64,000 bases of DNA from Synanceia verrucosa (GCA_029721515.1 CM056555.1:913001-977000); one strand, 5' to 3'. Shown: positions 25,654-38,108, numbered from the stretch's first letter. Notes: generated by a model from the letters alone, not told the origin. A program made the numbers and translations.

Positions 25654-26542
25654 GTAAGGAGTTCATGTCTGACGAGTGTTTCACAGAGGCTGTGAACATA
25701 ACACAATTAATAAATAACATAACATTGTCAAGGACGATGATGCCCGACCGCACTGTAGCTGGAAATCTCATATGCCGGGTCATGTACCCGTGTTGCGAGA
25801 TGCAAGTCAGGTGACACACTGACATTAATTTGCAGCCGTTATCTGCCCCGTCTCAAGGTTGGATTATATCAGAAGATATGATTTTACAGCTTTTATAGCT
25901 GAGTGCATTTTTTTATCTTTAGCAGAGGGCGAGGGAAGAAGAAACTAATGAATTGATTGTAACTGCATGTGTTTGTAAATTGAAATGTTTTAGCAATGAG
26001 GCAAATTTGCATAGAAAGGGTCAAATTTTGAGCCGAATGTCTGCACATTACCTGATTAGAATAAATGCAAATAAGATGCTATTTGACTAGCAGCACATTT
26101 ACTCGGCTCCTTTTTGTCTTATTTCGCAGGTTTAATGGCCCCTGGGAGTTTGGATGTGTGCATCAAAACTGGCTGCATTATGTGTGCGGCCAACAGTGAT
26201 ATAGGGGAGAAATCACAAGCCGCTTTGCTGATTTAAAGCAGTCACTGACGGTTCATTCGTTTCCCTTCCTGAAGTGGTCTAAACAGTGTTCAATTGCACT
26301 TCTACACAAGCGTCATTCAGCAAATGCATCACTGTTCATATGGCCGCGACGTTCGGCACAGATTCTTCAGTTTAGTCCTGTGTTCAGCCTGTTGTTAGTC
26401 CAAAACTGCCACCACAACAATTTTCATCTCCTGAACGACGAGATGGGCGAGGGTCAAAGGGGGAGGAAAGAGAGTCATCGGTCTTTGGATGAGGGAGAAG
26501 GTCAGGCAGATCGTGAGGGCAGGAAGTGTCAAAGTGGACCTT
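25654..26542. other. Gene-free, largely non-repetitive stretch
   Basis: It holds a regulatory-looking segment (25980-26260, listed separately). The end, from about 26520, grades into the 38-bp minisatellite. No exon is seen. Confidence 0.45.
25980..26260. promoter_or_regulatory. Candidate conserved non-coding element with paired octamer motifs
   Basis: Complex, non-repetitive sequence with ATTTGCAT at 26005-26012 and its reverse complement ATGCAAAT at 26065-26072, both consensus POU/octamer sites, plus several TAAT/ATTA-type homeodomain words nearby. The composition differs from the surrounding repeats. Function is only inferred. Confidence 0.25.
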
Positions 26543-27477
26543 GGATCGGTCCATAGTTCTTCTACAGGTCTAGTCTCCTTGGATCGGTCCATAGTTCTTC
26601 TACAGGTCTAGACTCCTTGGATCGGTCCATAGTTCTTCTACAGGTCTAGACTCCTTGGATCGGTCCATAGTTCTGCTACAGGTCTAGACTCCTCGGATCG
26701 GTCCATAGTTCTGCTACAGGTCTAGACTCCTCGGATCGGTCCATAGTTCTGCTACAGGTCTAGACTCCTCGGATCGGCCCATAGTTCTGCTACAGGTCTA
26801 GACTCCTCGGATCGGTCCATAGTTCTGCTACAGGTCTAGACTCCTCGGATCGGTCCATAGTTCTGCTACAGGTCTAGACTCCTCGGATCGGTCCATAGTT
26901 CTGCTACAGGTCTAGTCTCCTCGGATCGGCCCATAGTTCTGCCACAGGTCTAGACTCCTCGGATCGGTCCATAGTTCTGCTACAGGTCTAGACTCCTTGG
27001 ATCGGCCCATAGTTCTGCCACAGGTCTAGACTCATCGGATCGGTCCATAGTTCTGCTACAGGTCTAGACTCCTCGGATCGGTCCATAGTTCTGCTACAGG
27101 TCTAGACTCCTCGGATCGGTCCATAGTTCTGCTACAGGTCTAGTCTCCTCGGATCGGCCCATAGTTCTGCCACAGGTCTAGACTCCTTGGATCGGTCCAT
27201 AGTTCTGCTACAGGTCTAGACTCCTCGGATCGGTCCATAGTTCTGCCACAGGTCTAGTCTCCTTGGATCGGTCCATAGTTCTGCTACAGGTCTAGACTCC
27301 TCGGATCGGTCCATAGTTCTGCCACAGGTCTAGTCTCCTTGGATCGGTCCATAGTTCTGCTACAGGTCTAGACTCCTCGGATCGGTCCATAGTTCTGCCA
27401 CAGGTCTAGTCTCCTTGGATCGGTCCATAGTTCTTCTACAGGTCTAGACTCCTCGGATCGGTCCATAGTTCTGCTGC
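26543..27477 (+). repeat. 38-bp minisatellite, about 24-25 units
   Basis: Each unit reads GGATCGGTCCATAGTTCTGC followed by TACAGGTCTAGACTCCTC. Variation is limited to a few positions (TCTGC/TCTTC, CTACA/CCACA, GGTCC/GGCCC, CTAGAC/CTAGTC, CTCGG/CTTGG), so units are highly homogeneous. Units contain CTAGAC/CTAGTC half-palindromes. It is not coding. Confidence 0.96.
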
Positions 27478-27478
27478 T

Positions 27479-27745
27479 GATGCCTTTTCTCGCCATGCAA
27501 TGTAACTGTAGTTATGTGGAGAGTTTATATGTTTTTCATTGTTGTTCTTCTGTACACATGACATCTACTTCCTGTCTGTCCATCCTGAAGAGGGATCCCT
27601 CCTCTGTTGCTCTTCCTGATGTTTCTTCCATTCCTTTTTCCCTGTTAAAAGGGTTTTTTGGGAGTTTTCCTTGGTCTAGGTGAGGGCTGTTTGTAAAGGA
27701 CAAAGGGAGTCATATCCTGTTCAGACTGTGATTTGTGTTTCTCTA
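27479..27745 (+). repeat. Dispersed repeat adjoining the minisatellite
   Basis: The words CCTCTGTTGCTCTTCCTGAT, GTTTCTTCCATTCC, CCCTGTTAAAAGGGTTTTTT and GGGAGTTTTCCTTGG form a signature seen widely in fish genomes. The minisatellite stops exactly at its left side, suggesting that the array expanded inside or at the edge of this element. Class not determined. Confidence 0.55.
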
Positions 27746-29208
27746 ACACTTTATCTCTTTACTTAATTTGTAATTTAACTACTCAGTGGGAAGGGTGGAG
27801 GGTGGCAGCGTTGTTCTTATTATCATCAAGACGTTCCCCGCTGTAGCAGTTGCTCTTATCTGCTGCTAAATGGCATCCTTAGTGTCTCACAGTTTGTCCT
27901 CCAATCAAAGAATCAGACAGAAAGCGTCTGATCATCAGGAGCTGGTTTTCAGGATGTGCGTCACAGATCATGGCTGAAAGGTCGCTGACAAACAAGGTCG
28001 AGGCAAAAACTGGCTGATCTTTGAACACACGAGCCAGCCATTCAACGTGAGTGGCTTGCAGTACCCGAGGCAGCTCATGGAAACAGCATAGCTGCGTAGA
28101 AGGCCTTCAGCAATGTTTTACTATGTTCAAAGTGCTCATAAAGCATGCTACAATGAATATTTATAGAATAGCATCAATGCCACTTATACAGTATGCCTAT
28201 ACTGTTTTACATTTTGTAGTCAATCATATGTTCAACCCCCCCGTGTGCTCAGCAATCTGTAATTTTTATATTCGCCGTCTAATTTTCTGCCTTACGAGCA
28301 GGCAAAATGTCCCATCCTCTTCATCACAAATCCAATTTCCTGCAGGAACACCATGAAAGCAGTCTGACTGGTGGTCGTGTTTGTCCAAGTATGTCCCACC
28401 TGGGTACCAGGCGGTGTGTGTTTTTGTGCAAAGTTACAGGAGAAACGGATGCTTTTGAAACGCTGCTCAATGAGCCTGGAGCAGGTCCTCGCTCGCGGCC
28501 CTCTGCTTTGAATCATAAATATTTCATTTCTTCTTAAGTCATCTTTGCTCTTGCCCTCCTGAGCATGGGGGTGTGATTTTCCCAGAGTGAGAGAGGGTAT
28601 GACTCCTGGTTTACCTTTGGCTTGTCTTAATTGGACTACAGCTGAGATGTGTTCATGTTTAAATCATAATTCTTCTGGAAACTGATATGAAGCAGTGCTA
28701 AAGCGACAGATTTTGTGTTCCAGCGCTGCAAGAAAAGAGAAGACAAACGTGAGATAACAGAGTAGCTCGTGTCAGGATTCCAAACCCTGTGGCCGGCGTA
28801 TGAGGCGACCAAGTGGCTCTAATACATCCGGCGCTTTACTGTGGTGATGCCTTTATCCTCCAGCTTATTCAGAAAATATTTAGAAAAGCAGTGATGGTGT
28901 GAGTTAAGCTGCAGTTTTCTGTCAGCGTAACATAAAATACCAAACGAAGATGCAAAATTGCATTTTTTTTTTTTTATTTACTGCATTATTATTATTTTTA
29001 AAAAATCTGGAAAGTGAAAAGAATTACTAACTTCAGATGCACCAAATAACCATCTAAATCTTAATGGACCAAAAGTACCAACATAATTAATAATCCAAAT
29101 ACTATAATTACTCTAATAATAAATAATTCTGGTGTTTTTTATATATTCTGCAAATTTAACACATGTATTTTTTTGCATTTGACTATTAAAAAAATGTTTA
29201 TTTTCTTC
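27746..29208. other. Gene-free stretch
   Basis: Mixed-complexity sequence; 28690-28860 is non-repetitive and relatively G+C-rich, but I find no supported exon. The frames at 28051-28537 overlap on both strands and lack domains. Confidence 0.45.
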
Positions 29209-29569
29209 TTAACTCTTTGAGTGCCATTGACGTAAAAATATGACAAAGTGGTTTTTCGGCAGCGGGTCGCCATTCACAGTCTCCCGCAGTCTGTGAGTAA
29301 TTTTGGGGCTTCTGGGAGATGTAGTCAGAGCATAAAGAAACAATATACGCCTCTACTCTACCTCTGATAAAACAAGAATGGAACAAGGTAAAAACAAACA
29401 TTTTTTTCATGATGAAATAGAGAATCTCTTCTTTCATTTGAGCTATTCACTGTTTTCAGAGACATAGTACTAAATATTCTGTGGGTCTAGAAATATGACT
29501 GAAAATGGACAAAAACACTGGAACAAGACACTTCCTGTTTTATAAAAGGGCTGGAACTCAATGAGTTAT
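29209..29569 (-). mobile_element. TTAA-type MITE, copy D
   Basis: Inverted relative to copy B. It starts TTAACTCTTTGAGTGCCATT and ends CTGGAACTCAATGAGTTAT. The centre is shortened (361 bp instead of 507), lacking the segment around CTAATCTCGATCGTCTCC. The flanking TTAA/TTAT is nearly intact. Confidence 0.85.
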
Positions 29570-30487
29570 TTTATGGAATTTTCTCATATCAGGAATAAGG
29601 AAACATGAAAGCCAGAAATCAGTGGAAACAAAGTGAATTTCTCCAGACTAGCATGCCCCTACTGACTCATATCTATGGTGCTTATAACGGCCGATAACGC
29701 CTGTTCAACAGGTAGGTAGATAGATACTTTATTCATCTCACAGAGAAATTCAAGTGTCGTGATATCTAACCAGAACCAACTTCTATCAGTTACAAAATCA
29801 CAAAGTTGCCTTGAAGGGCTTTCCACAACACCCTCAATCCTCAGACCACATAGCCCATGAAAAAAAAAACCTCTCTATTCATTTCAAGGAGATGAAAAAG
29901 AAGCAGCAACAGCTCCTAAAATACAGTCCAGAGCACATTCCTGGTAGATTAGCTTCTAGCAGTACAAACATGTTTTTAGCATCTCAGTCCTTGTGTTACC
30001 AGTTATTGATCAACTCAAACTTCAGCTCTGAGACGTTAAAGAAGAAGCAGAAACAGAGATGTAACAGTGTCGCTTTGGGGAGCAGCTTTTGTGAAGTGTG
30101 TCCTGCAGCAGCTTCAGCTTGTGGAGGTTTTCAGAGGAAGCTGTGAGAAGAACAATCAGTGACAATACCTGCAGGGTGAAACCCCCTCTCTGTGCTCCAC
30201 TGTACAGTGTCTTTTCACTGTTTACACTGCAGCTACAAGCAAACTAGACCTTCTAAACCCAACTGAAACAGACTCACAGCCAGCCTGTTTGTGAGAGATG
30301 ATTAATCATCCTGTGAGCTTAGAGATTTTGGCAGAGATGGGACTCAAAACAGATCAGATCGGTGTCCCAATGGACTCCACTGGTTGTCCTCATGTTTCCT
30401 CTCTTCTTTTTGTCCTACAGTTCTTTTCAAACACCAAAAACTGATAACTGTTTTAATGAGTATTACCATATAAGTGTCACTTGTTAC
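29570..30487. other. Gene-free stretch
   Basis: It contains a TAGATAGATACTTTATTCAT segment (about 29713) typical of a dispersed fish repeat. No supported exon; the 111-codon frame at 29811 lacks domain content. Confidence 0.45.
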
Positions 30488-30904
30488 TAGGAGTGGGTAT
30501 TTGCAAAGACTTCACAATACGATACATAACGTGATCCTTGAGTAACGATACAGTACCTTATTCTGATATTCTGATATATTGTGATCGATCTAGTATATAT
30601 ATATATATATATATGCACACACACACACACACACATCTATATTATGCGTATATATACATAGATATATATTTTATGGTTATCGAAGTTACTGCATCAACGC
30701 AGATTATGTTTTTTTTTTTTTAATTATTTTTATTTCAGAAGTCGTTCTGGATTACAATCGTCCCAATCATTACTTTCGTGGGGGAGGAAATCAATATTAA
30801 GAAATTAAAAATCAATATTATGAAATTAAAAATCTATGTTATCAGAAAATCAGAAGAAAAAGTATCACAATATATTGCCATATCGATCATTTTCCCCACC
30901 CCTA
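30488..30904. mobile_element. hAT-like MITE with 8-bp flanking duplication
   Basis: The left end is TAGGAGTGGGTATTTGCAAA; the right end in reverse is TAGGGGTGGGGAAAATGATC. The flanks are CTTGTTAC (30480-30487) and CTTGGTAC (30905-30912), 7 of 8 identical. The interior is 417 bp, AT-rich, with (AT)n and (CA)n tracts at about 30594-30634. There is no coding capacity. It is related to fragments at 1504 and 55360. Confidence 0.8.
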
Positions 30905-32814
30905 CTTGGTACCATGGCTACGATAGTTCCATCGTATAGTTGAATAGTAGCATATAGTTGAATGCATATAGAAGCATAGTTGAATGTTCAATACATTCAG
31001 TCTTTTTCAGTGTATTTTAGTCGAGTTATCGTGTTTCTGAAAGGTTTGGTTTTTGAATATTAGCTTCACAGCAGTTTTAGTTTAGCTACATACACAAACA
31101 GGATGTAACTGTGAAAAACTCTGTGAGAATAACTTTTTAATGAAGCAGCAGCAGCAGCGTTGGCTCTGTCTGGCAGGTCAAGTATGTTTATGTGAAATTC
31201 ATGGTGTCTCCTTTTTTTCCTGTGGTGATTAGAGCTAAAAAACATTTCTGATTATGTTTATATTTTATTATTATGTCTTTTTGTAACCAGGAAATATTGT
31301 TTCAGTTTTGTTTCATAGGTTTCTAGATCTGGACTCAGTGGTATACATTAAATCACAGGTTATGAAATGTGGAAATTGAATCGTTTAACAGCTGTTACTA
31401 TAATTAACCACAAGGGTCACATGTCATTATGCACATTGACTCTTCTATATGACTCATATGAATTATATGAACATTCTTCATAAAGATCTGCATCCACCTG
31501 CTGTGCAATAATGAGGCCAATATGGAAATAAAAAAGGAGCTCTTACTCATCCTGTCCTACAGTGTGTGACACAGGTTACCAACTACGTCACGGGGCGACA
31601 TCAGGCCTCTTTTATCTGCTGGTTACAGGTTTTTCCACCCTCATTTCACCGGGTAGTTTGTGGAAGAACAGTGACACAAACACCCAGGGGGCGTAGTTAC
31701 AAGAGAAATGGATGGAGGGAGGATGGAGGGATATAGTGTGTAATTCCCCATGGCGCCACAAAATGAATTTTTCACTGGAGACTTTCTGTTACATGCTGAC
31801 ATGTCGATGAGGCCCTGTCTTTTTCCTGGGGAAGACGTATGAGGTGATGAGTGGCTCTCTCCATCAGCTGCATCATCCACCCTCAGCTTTCACTTTCACT
31901 TTTCACCAAAAGAAGAGAAGACGGGTCCACAGATCCCATGCGTGCATTGAGTGTGTTTGCATGGAGTGTGTGGGAACTAAAACCTTAATGTCTTGATAGG
32001 ATTTCCATGCACATGGAGGTCACCCGATGCAGAAAGAGGCTACAGCTCCATCTAGTGGGGAGAAATGCTCAGTCACATTTAAACTTGTTCTTCAGACACG
32101 GTGTGAAGCAGAACAAACAAACCAGTAACTTTGTGATGGAACAACCTGGAAATGCTGGAGAGCTGTGAGTTATTTGTTTGATTAAATAGTACGTAATATT
32201 TTCTGCAGAAAATGACACTTTTTCTATTTTTCATGTTTTGAGCCGAACTCATCACAGCACCGATGCAGCAGTGATTGTCTTACACTGCAGATATTGTGGT
32301 TTCTACATGCTAGCACACCTCTAATACTCTGATAGCCTCGCACCATCTGCATCAGTGTGAGACACACCAGGCTGTCCAGTATAAACCCACCCATCCACCA
32401 TCATTCTGACACCATCAGAGCAACCTCATATTAGGAGAGGACTGACGGCTCAAACAGGACTTAATAACTTTACTGCATACTTATTTTATTTAAACGTGCA
32501 TGTTTTAACCTCAAATACAATTGTTTTATTGCATAAAAACATTTACCATTTTAAAGTGACTGTGTGCACCATGTAACAAGCTGAAACTGTGCGTTTCCTG
32601 TGACCCCTGCAGTAATTATTATCAAAGACCTTTGGTTGCTCTCAGTAGTTCTGATGTTTTACTAATTTATAAACTTTTATTTTATTAAATTGCTCTTATA
32701 AGTTGTATTCTGTGTCTGCTCTAGATTTGTGCATGTTTTATTATTGCTGCCATCATGTTGCAGAAGACATTTTATTCACTGTTCTCTTTAACTTGACTTA
32801 AATGAGGTAATGTG
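30905..32814. other. Gene-free stretch
   Basis: No splice-supported coding sequence or RNA gene is seen. The sequence is of ordinary complexity with few simple repeats. Confidence 0.45.
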
Positions 32815-33141
32815 GTAACTCACTGAGTTCCAGCCATTTTCTAAAACAGAAAGAACTATAGCTCAAATGAAAGAAGAGACTCTCTATTTCATCATGAAAA
32901 AAATGTTTGTTTTTACCTTGTTCCATTCTTGTTTTATCTCCACTTCCTGTTTTGATCTCTGTGGTGTATACCATCTCTTTATGCTCTGACTACAAATCCC
33001 AGAAGCCCCAGCATTACTCACAGGCTGTGTGAGAGCGCCCTCTAGTGCCTGCTGCTGAAAAAACACTTAGTATTTATACATCGATGGCATCGTCAGATTT
33101 TAAATGACATTAAAATACATCAATGACGCTCAAAGAGTTGA
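32815..33141 (+). mobile_element. TTAA-type MITE, copy E, internally deleted
   Basis: The left end is GTAACTCACTGAGTTCCAGC and the right end GACGCTCAAAGAGTTGAGA. The internal words CATCATGAAAAAAATG, CTCTGTGGTGTATACC and GAGCGCCCTCTAGTGCCTGC are kept. Both termini are diverged and two internal segments are missing compared with copy B. Confidence 0.82.
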
Positions 33142-34480
33142 GAATGAAATGAACAATGAAAAAAAGAGAAAGTGAGACATCAAAATCCTGCATATTTGCA
33201 AATCCTCTGCACATCAGGCCAAAAGCTGCATGAATGGAGCTCAGAGAGAAAGTTTCAGACACCGTTAGCAAAATCTTTAGGCCTTTAGGGCTCCATCTAT
33301 CACGCTGTTAACAGCAGCATTGACCAAGTGCAAGGCATCCTGACAGTGCTGACCTTTGAGGGAACACAGAGTCTGATGGAGGAAACTTTAATATGCGCTG
33401 CTGGAGAGGACGGTGCTAACACGATCCGTTGAATTAGCTTCATTTAGCGCTTGATTAGCAACAGAGCGCCAGTCGTCACTATGTTACTGAGCCTCACACG
33501 GGGCAAGAGATTATCTGTGCAATATAATTTATTTATTCTGTACATAGTCGAACATACATTTGTACATTTCCTGTTTATATATTCAGTTTTCATCCTAAAT
33601 TCATATTTGTATGTAAGGATATTTATTTACATTCTGAGATTTATCTACTTTTTTCACACTTATTCTTATGTTTATACTTATCTCTTCACTGAATAGGAAG
33701 GAGCGTGACAATTTTGTTGTATAATGGTATAATAACAATAAAGGGCATTCTGTTCTTCCACATATTTCAGAACAAAGTATGAATAAAGGACACAATCACA
33801 TCACGTAACAGGTGATCAACAGAGCCGCTCGCATCACAAATTAGCCTGATAAGTTGAGCTTGATGGGAAAAGCACGGCGCTCTCTACGGCCGGCTAAAAT
33901 ACAAAAAACACTCAAAGTATTTGGGAGGATCAACTCCAGATAAGGGCTGAGGGCCTGCGTGGATTAGTTTAATCTGAGCAGAGTCAGCCTGTCATGCTTC
34001 CATCGGTTTCCACTGATTCCTCTCGTCATGTTTTCGTCCTGAGGGGAGTTAAACCCATAGATGGTTTCATGTGGAGGGCTTTGGGTCTGAGGCGAGGGCT
34101 GTTTTAGGGGAGACTTTGCTGCTTTCTTGCTACACAGGATTTTAAGGCTTAATAGACACACAAGCCTGCAGACGTGTGTGCATGTAAAAATCCATGACAG
34201 TCAACGAAACAGAATGCTAAAAATGATGGTACGTGTCCTGATGGGTGTTTGCTTATCAGTGTCAGTGGAAAGTGTTGCACTGTAAGGGCAGCTGCTTTAG
34301 CGTGTGTGTGTGTGTGTGTTTTCATGCATGTGTTTGTGTGTGTGTTTGTGAGAAAGAGCTGCTCTTCTCACACTGTGATGACTCATCGGTGACACTGATT
34401 TATTTCGGGCATCCTTGATTTAATTTGGTCTCTCACACACTCTCCATTAGAGGACACCTGATGTTTCCCCATAAACACTG
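33142..34480. other. Gene-free stretch
   Basis: It includes a TG-rich tract at about 34302-34345 and a short non-repetitive segment near 33820-33920 (containing ACAAATTAGCCTGATAAG) that could be regulatory. No exon is seen. Confidence 0.4.
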
Positions 34481-34935
34481 AGACTGTCCCGATGCAACGT
34501 TTTCACTTCTGATACCATACCGATATTTCAGCTGTATTGGCTGATACCGATATCAGCACTAATCACACAGACTTTTATTACTTATTTTGCAGTATGGAGT
34601 GTTAGAAAAGGCTTGATCAAGTAATATTACTCAGAGAACAACAGTCAGCAACAGTAGGTCTGAGAGAAACTGACCTGTTTATTATTAACCAATATGTTAC
34701 ATCAATTTAACCTTAAACATAAGAATATTCTATGATTGAATAAAATAAATAAAAAGACCCTGAAAAACGACCTCAATAAATACAATAAAACAAAAAAATC
34801 TATACTTTTAAAGTGAAAAATAGCCACTAGTTTAACTTAAATGGAATGGACTGTTTGTATCAGTGTTTATACTGGAGATTTCAGAGGCAGGCTGATATCG
34901 AGCCGATATCCGATATCAATATGGGATCGGGGCAT
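34481..34935. mobile_element. Probable MITE with GATACCGATATC words
   Basis: The left part has CTGTCCCGATGCAACG, then GATACCATACCGATATTTCA; the right part has GCCGATATCCGATATCAATA and GGGATCGGGGCATAATG. The inverted CCGATATC-rich ends are characteristic of short fish DNA elements. Exact termini and target duplication could not be fixed. Confidence 0.5.
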
Positions 34936-36020
34936 AATGAATGCAGCCTCTTTTATCAACATCTCAGTTAAAAATAGCTGTTTAAGTTAAATTCAACTGG
35001 AACATTTTGCAGTTTGACTTAAGTATTTCATAGGTGAAGATCAGGACTCCTCATTTAGCACATTTACAGTTGTTTTTAGTGCAACAGTAAAAGTGATTTT
35101 CCACTTTAACTCTGAGTAACACTCCATACAGTTTATATATGACTATAAACAGCTGAACTTTGTTTATTCATGACGAATGGAGGCTAAAATGGTGCCAGAC
35201 AAAAAGAAATAACCCTTCAAACTACTTCTCCGTGCCTATTTTTACATTTTAAGTGCTAACTAAACAGCTTGAATGAATACAGATTGAGTGTATTTAGTAA
35301 TATTTTACAACAAAAGATGACTGCTGGCCCATACTGAGGCTATACGGTGGAGAATTATGGATTCTGTTGCAGGTGTGGTTTGACATTTTGGGGAATTGTA
35401 CCGATGTGTTTCCTGAAGGGATGAGATGAAGATTAGTGTCATTCTCAAATCTGAGTGTTAAATAAAATAAAAAACTACAGCAAGTCTGCCTCATGGTGAC
35501 AACAAGACAGGAAATATCTCCAGCATGCAACAAAAAAAAAATCACATTTTCTTTTGACAAGTCTCGTTTTTTATAGGGATTATAAAAACAGGATGCAGCA
35601 TGTAGCCCAGCTGTTTCACCACCTGTTTCCAGTTTCAATGCTAAGCTAAGCTAAGCTAACTGACTCCTGGCTCCAGCTTCATATTTACATCCAGACATGA
35701 GAGAGAAATTTATCTTCTCACGTAACCGTCGACAAGAAGGATAAGAGTGTATTTTCCACAGCTGGAAACTTCCAGCTAGTGCAGGCTTTTGTCACACATG
35801 TGCATCATCACTAAAACACATGTGATGCTGTGCAAAGGGCATCAAAACAGCCTGGAAAAGGCAACAATTATGGAAAGAATGGTCCAAAAAAAAGCAAAAG
35901 CAACAGGAGTCAAAGACTCCTGAGGGATAACGCATCATTTGCAGGTACTTTCAAAAATGTTAATTCCTGCAGATTCACATATTTATCAGCCCACCTGTCC
36001 TGTTTGTCTCAGCATCACAT
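34936..36020. other. Gene-free stretch
   Basis: It contains GCTAAGCTAAGCTAAGCTAA at about 35641, part of a dispersed fish repeat that also shows up near 57605. No exon or RNA gene is supported. Confidence 0.45.
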
Positions 36021-36215
36021 CCAGCATCATCTGCTTCACTTTAACTGGACTCTTTCTTCCTCACTGAGTTCACTACTCTTCATCATTTTGAACAGGAGTG
36101 AAGAATTTAAACTGAATTCACCTTTTTAGACCAAATTTGATCCAGAACACTGGAATTCACTGAGAAGTTAGAAATAAATCCAGAATAACAAACAACCACT
36201 AAAACACATTATTGT
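36021..36215 (+). repeat. Dispersed repeat, copy 1 (pair with 58431-58616)
   Basis: About 190 bp sharing CCAGCATCATCTGCTTCACT, TTAAACTGAATTCACCTTTT, GATCCAGAACACTGGAATTC and AAAACACATTATTGT with 58431-58616, in the same orientation and with few differences. Class unknown. Confidence 0.8.
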
Positions 36216-36283
36216 ACAGATAAGTCCTCAACGAGGGTGTAATTGGCAGTGTGTGGGTGGAGATGTGCAGGTGTCAGACTGAC

Positions 36284-36323
<40 letters not shown>

Positions 36324-36814
36324 CTCTGCTGCAGGCCTGTCACTGCTGATAAGATACGACTGTGTGGCCGTCACACTCACATCCACACAAAGTGAAAGGT
36401 GTCAGCTCCCTTCATGCTGGCAGATTAACGCGCTGCCATATTTCAAGCGTTATTATCGCTCACACACCAGACACGCAACATGATCGTATCAAACTGATGA
36501 CCTTCTCTTCCTCTGTCCTGGGTGAAGCCTGCTTAGTCAGTTATTAGGATTCAATAGTTTAGACTCATTACTAAAAGATACAGTGATCATTTGTGTGCAG
36601 TTTAAAATTGATGCCAGTGGCACTGTGCACACTGCCCAGAGCTGATGGTGTTTTCTTACTGTCAGCAAAACCCATGAAAAGCTCAAAATCAGCAGTCTGC
36701 TTCCCTTAACTTCCCCTTTCAATGTGCCAATCAGTCCCATGGAACAGCTGGTTAATGTGTTTTCACCTGGAGTAACTTGTTTAGGACTATTTTTCACCAA
36801 TGGAACAGCATTTA
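36216..36814. other. Gene-free stretch with a CA tract
   Basis: (CA)n lies at about 36282-36320. There are no supported exons. Confidence 0.45.
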
Positions 36815-37060
36815 TTCTGAATGTATAGAAGTCTAATAGAAAATGATGCTACGTCTGTCTTGATTTATTCCCTCAGTAAACACTGTAAACATGAGTTTAT
36901 GGTCTCAGTCTCTAGTTTCTTCTTCAATACATTGTGATGTTCTTTTAGTAAATGATGGTCTCATTTAGAGTCAAACAGCCCATAAAGCAGGTGATGCTTT
37001 AGGGCTACCTGTTGATTGACAGGTCGTTACCACAGCAGTCCACAGAGACCTTTTTACAGC
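36815..37060 (-). repeat. Dispersed repeat, inverted copy of 8398-8695
   Basis: It contains TTGATTTATTCCCTCAGTAA, TTTATGGTCTCAGTCTCTAG and AAGCAGGTGATGCTTTAGGG; the first two are reverse-complement matches to the copy at 8398-8695. Confidence 0.7.
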
Positions 37061-37089
37061 TTGAACCCTTTCACTGTGTTTTCAGTCCC

Positions 37090-37245
37090 AAGAAAATGAT
37101 TTCAAATGAGTGCAGATACCCCATCTATCAAGGATCTATATATATATATATATATATATATATAAGAAAATGATTTCAAATGAGTGCAGATACCCCATCT
37201 ATCAGATACCCCATCTATATATATATATATATATATATATGTAGT
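37090..37245 (+). repeat. Local 74-bp duplication with (AT)n tracts
   Basis: AAGAAAATGATTTCAAATGA followed by GTGCAGATACCCCATCTATC occurs at 37090 and again at 37164, each copy followed by an (AT)n run. A third short echo (AGATACCCCATCTAT) follows at about 37204. This looks like a recent tandem duplication linked to the AT microsatellite. Confidence 0.9.
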
Positions 37246-37859
37246 ATCTATATATTATCAGCTAAGAGAGTTGCTAAAATATACATTATTAAGTCAAGTC
37301 ATTGAGGAAAAAATCAAAGTCACATCTCAAGAAAATTTTAAATAAAATAATGAAATTGTTTCAGGTGCCCCAGATACTTAAAAAAAAAAAATCAAAGTAT
37401 CTCAACCTTGTTTTGTGTCGTAAAAAGCACTTTTGTGCTCTCCATGCATGTTGTTCTCTTTATTCCTCCAGACAGATCAAAAGGCATCAGATGTTGGTGT
37501 GCAGCCACCTCTCTGAAGTGGCCAATAGGACCAGAAACTGCAGGGCGACCACGCCTAGCACACATGACTGCACTACATAATGATGTAGTTAACTGCTGAG
37601 TAACAAACTGTTTACATTCATGAGTGTATGTCCTTCATCATTTAAGATTATTACTCATTTCTGTGGTATCATGATCTCAGATGTGAGAGTTAGATAATAA
37701 AGAGTAATATGCAACTATAATATTACTAAAATGTTTTTCATCATTTATAATGATTTCACTGTGAATGTTTCTGGAGCCCATGAAATGAAATCTTACTGGG
37801 CCCTCCATAAATTTCTTAGACTGTTTGACACAAAACTATGCATTTTAATGATATTTTTG
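37246..37859. other. Gene-free stretch
   Basis: AT-rich sequence with overlapping short frames on the plus strand at 37302-37599 and no motif support. Confidence 0.45.
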
Positions 37860-38108
37860 CAAAGTGAGCTAGCTTATAAACTCTGGGCAAAGCTAGGACT
37901 AGCTAACAGGCTAATGCTCCAGAACTTTCCATCACATGAACCACAAACAGACCCACCGTACCTATGAAAGAACTGGTGACAAACTGTCAACCCTTTTCTT
38001 TTTTCCTCCCTGACTTTTCAGACATCCTGTCGTCTCCTCCTCCACTCTGTGAAAAGTTAGCTCTCTGCAGGCTGTCTGATGGAGCAGCTGGACTGAACCA
38101 TTCTACTA
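37860..38108. repeat. Interspersed repeat, copy 2 (pair with 6936-7212)
   Basis: It matches 6936-7212 over nearly its full length (GTGAGCTAGCTTATAAACT, GACAAAGCTAGGACTAGCTA-like core, AGTTAGCTCTCTGCAGGCTG). It lacks a short C/T-rich segment present in copy 1. Confidence 0.8.
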
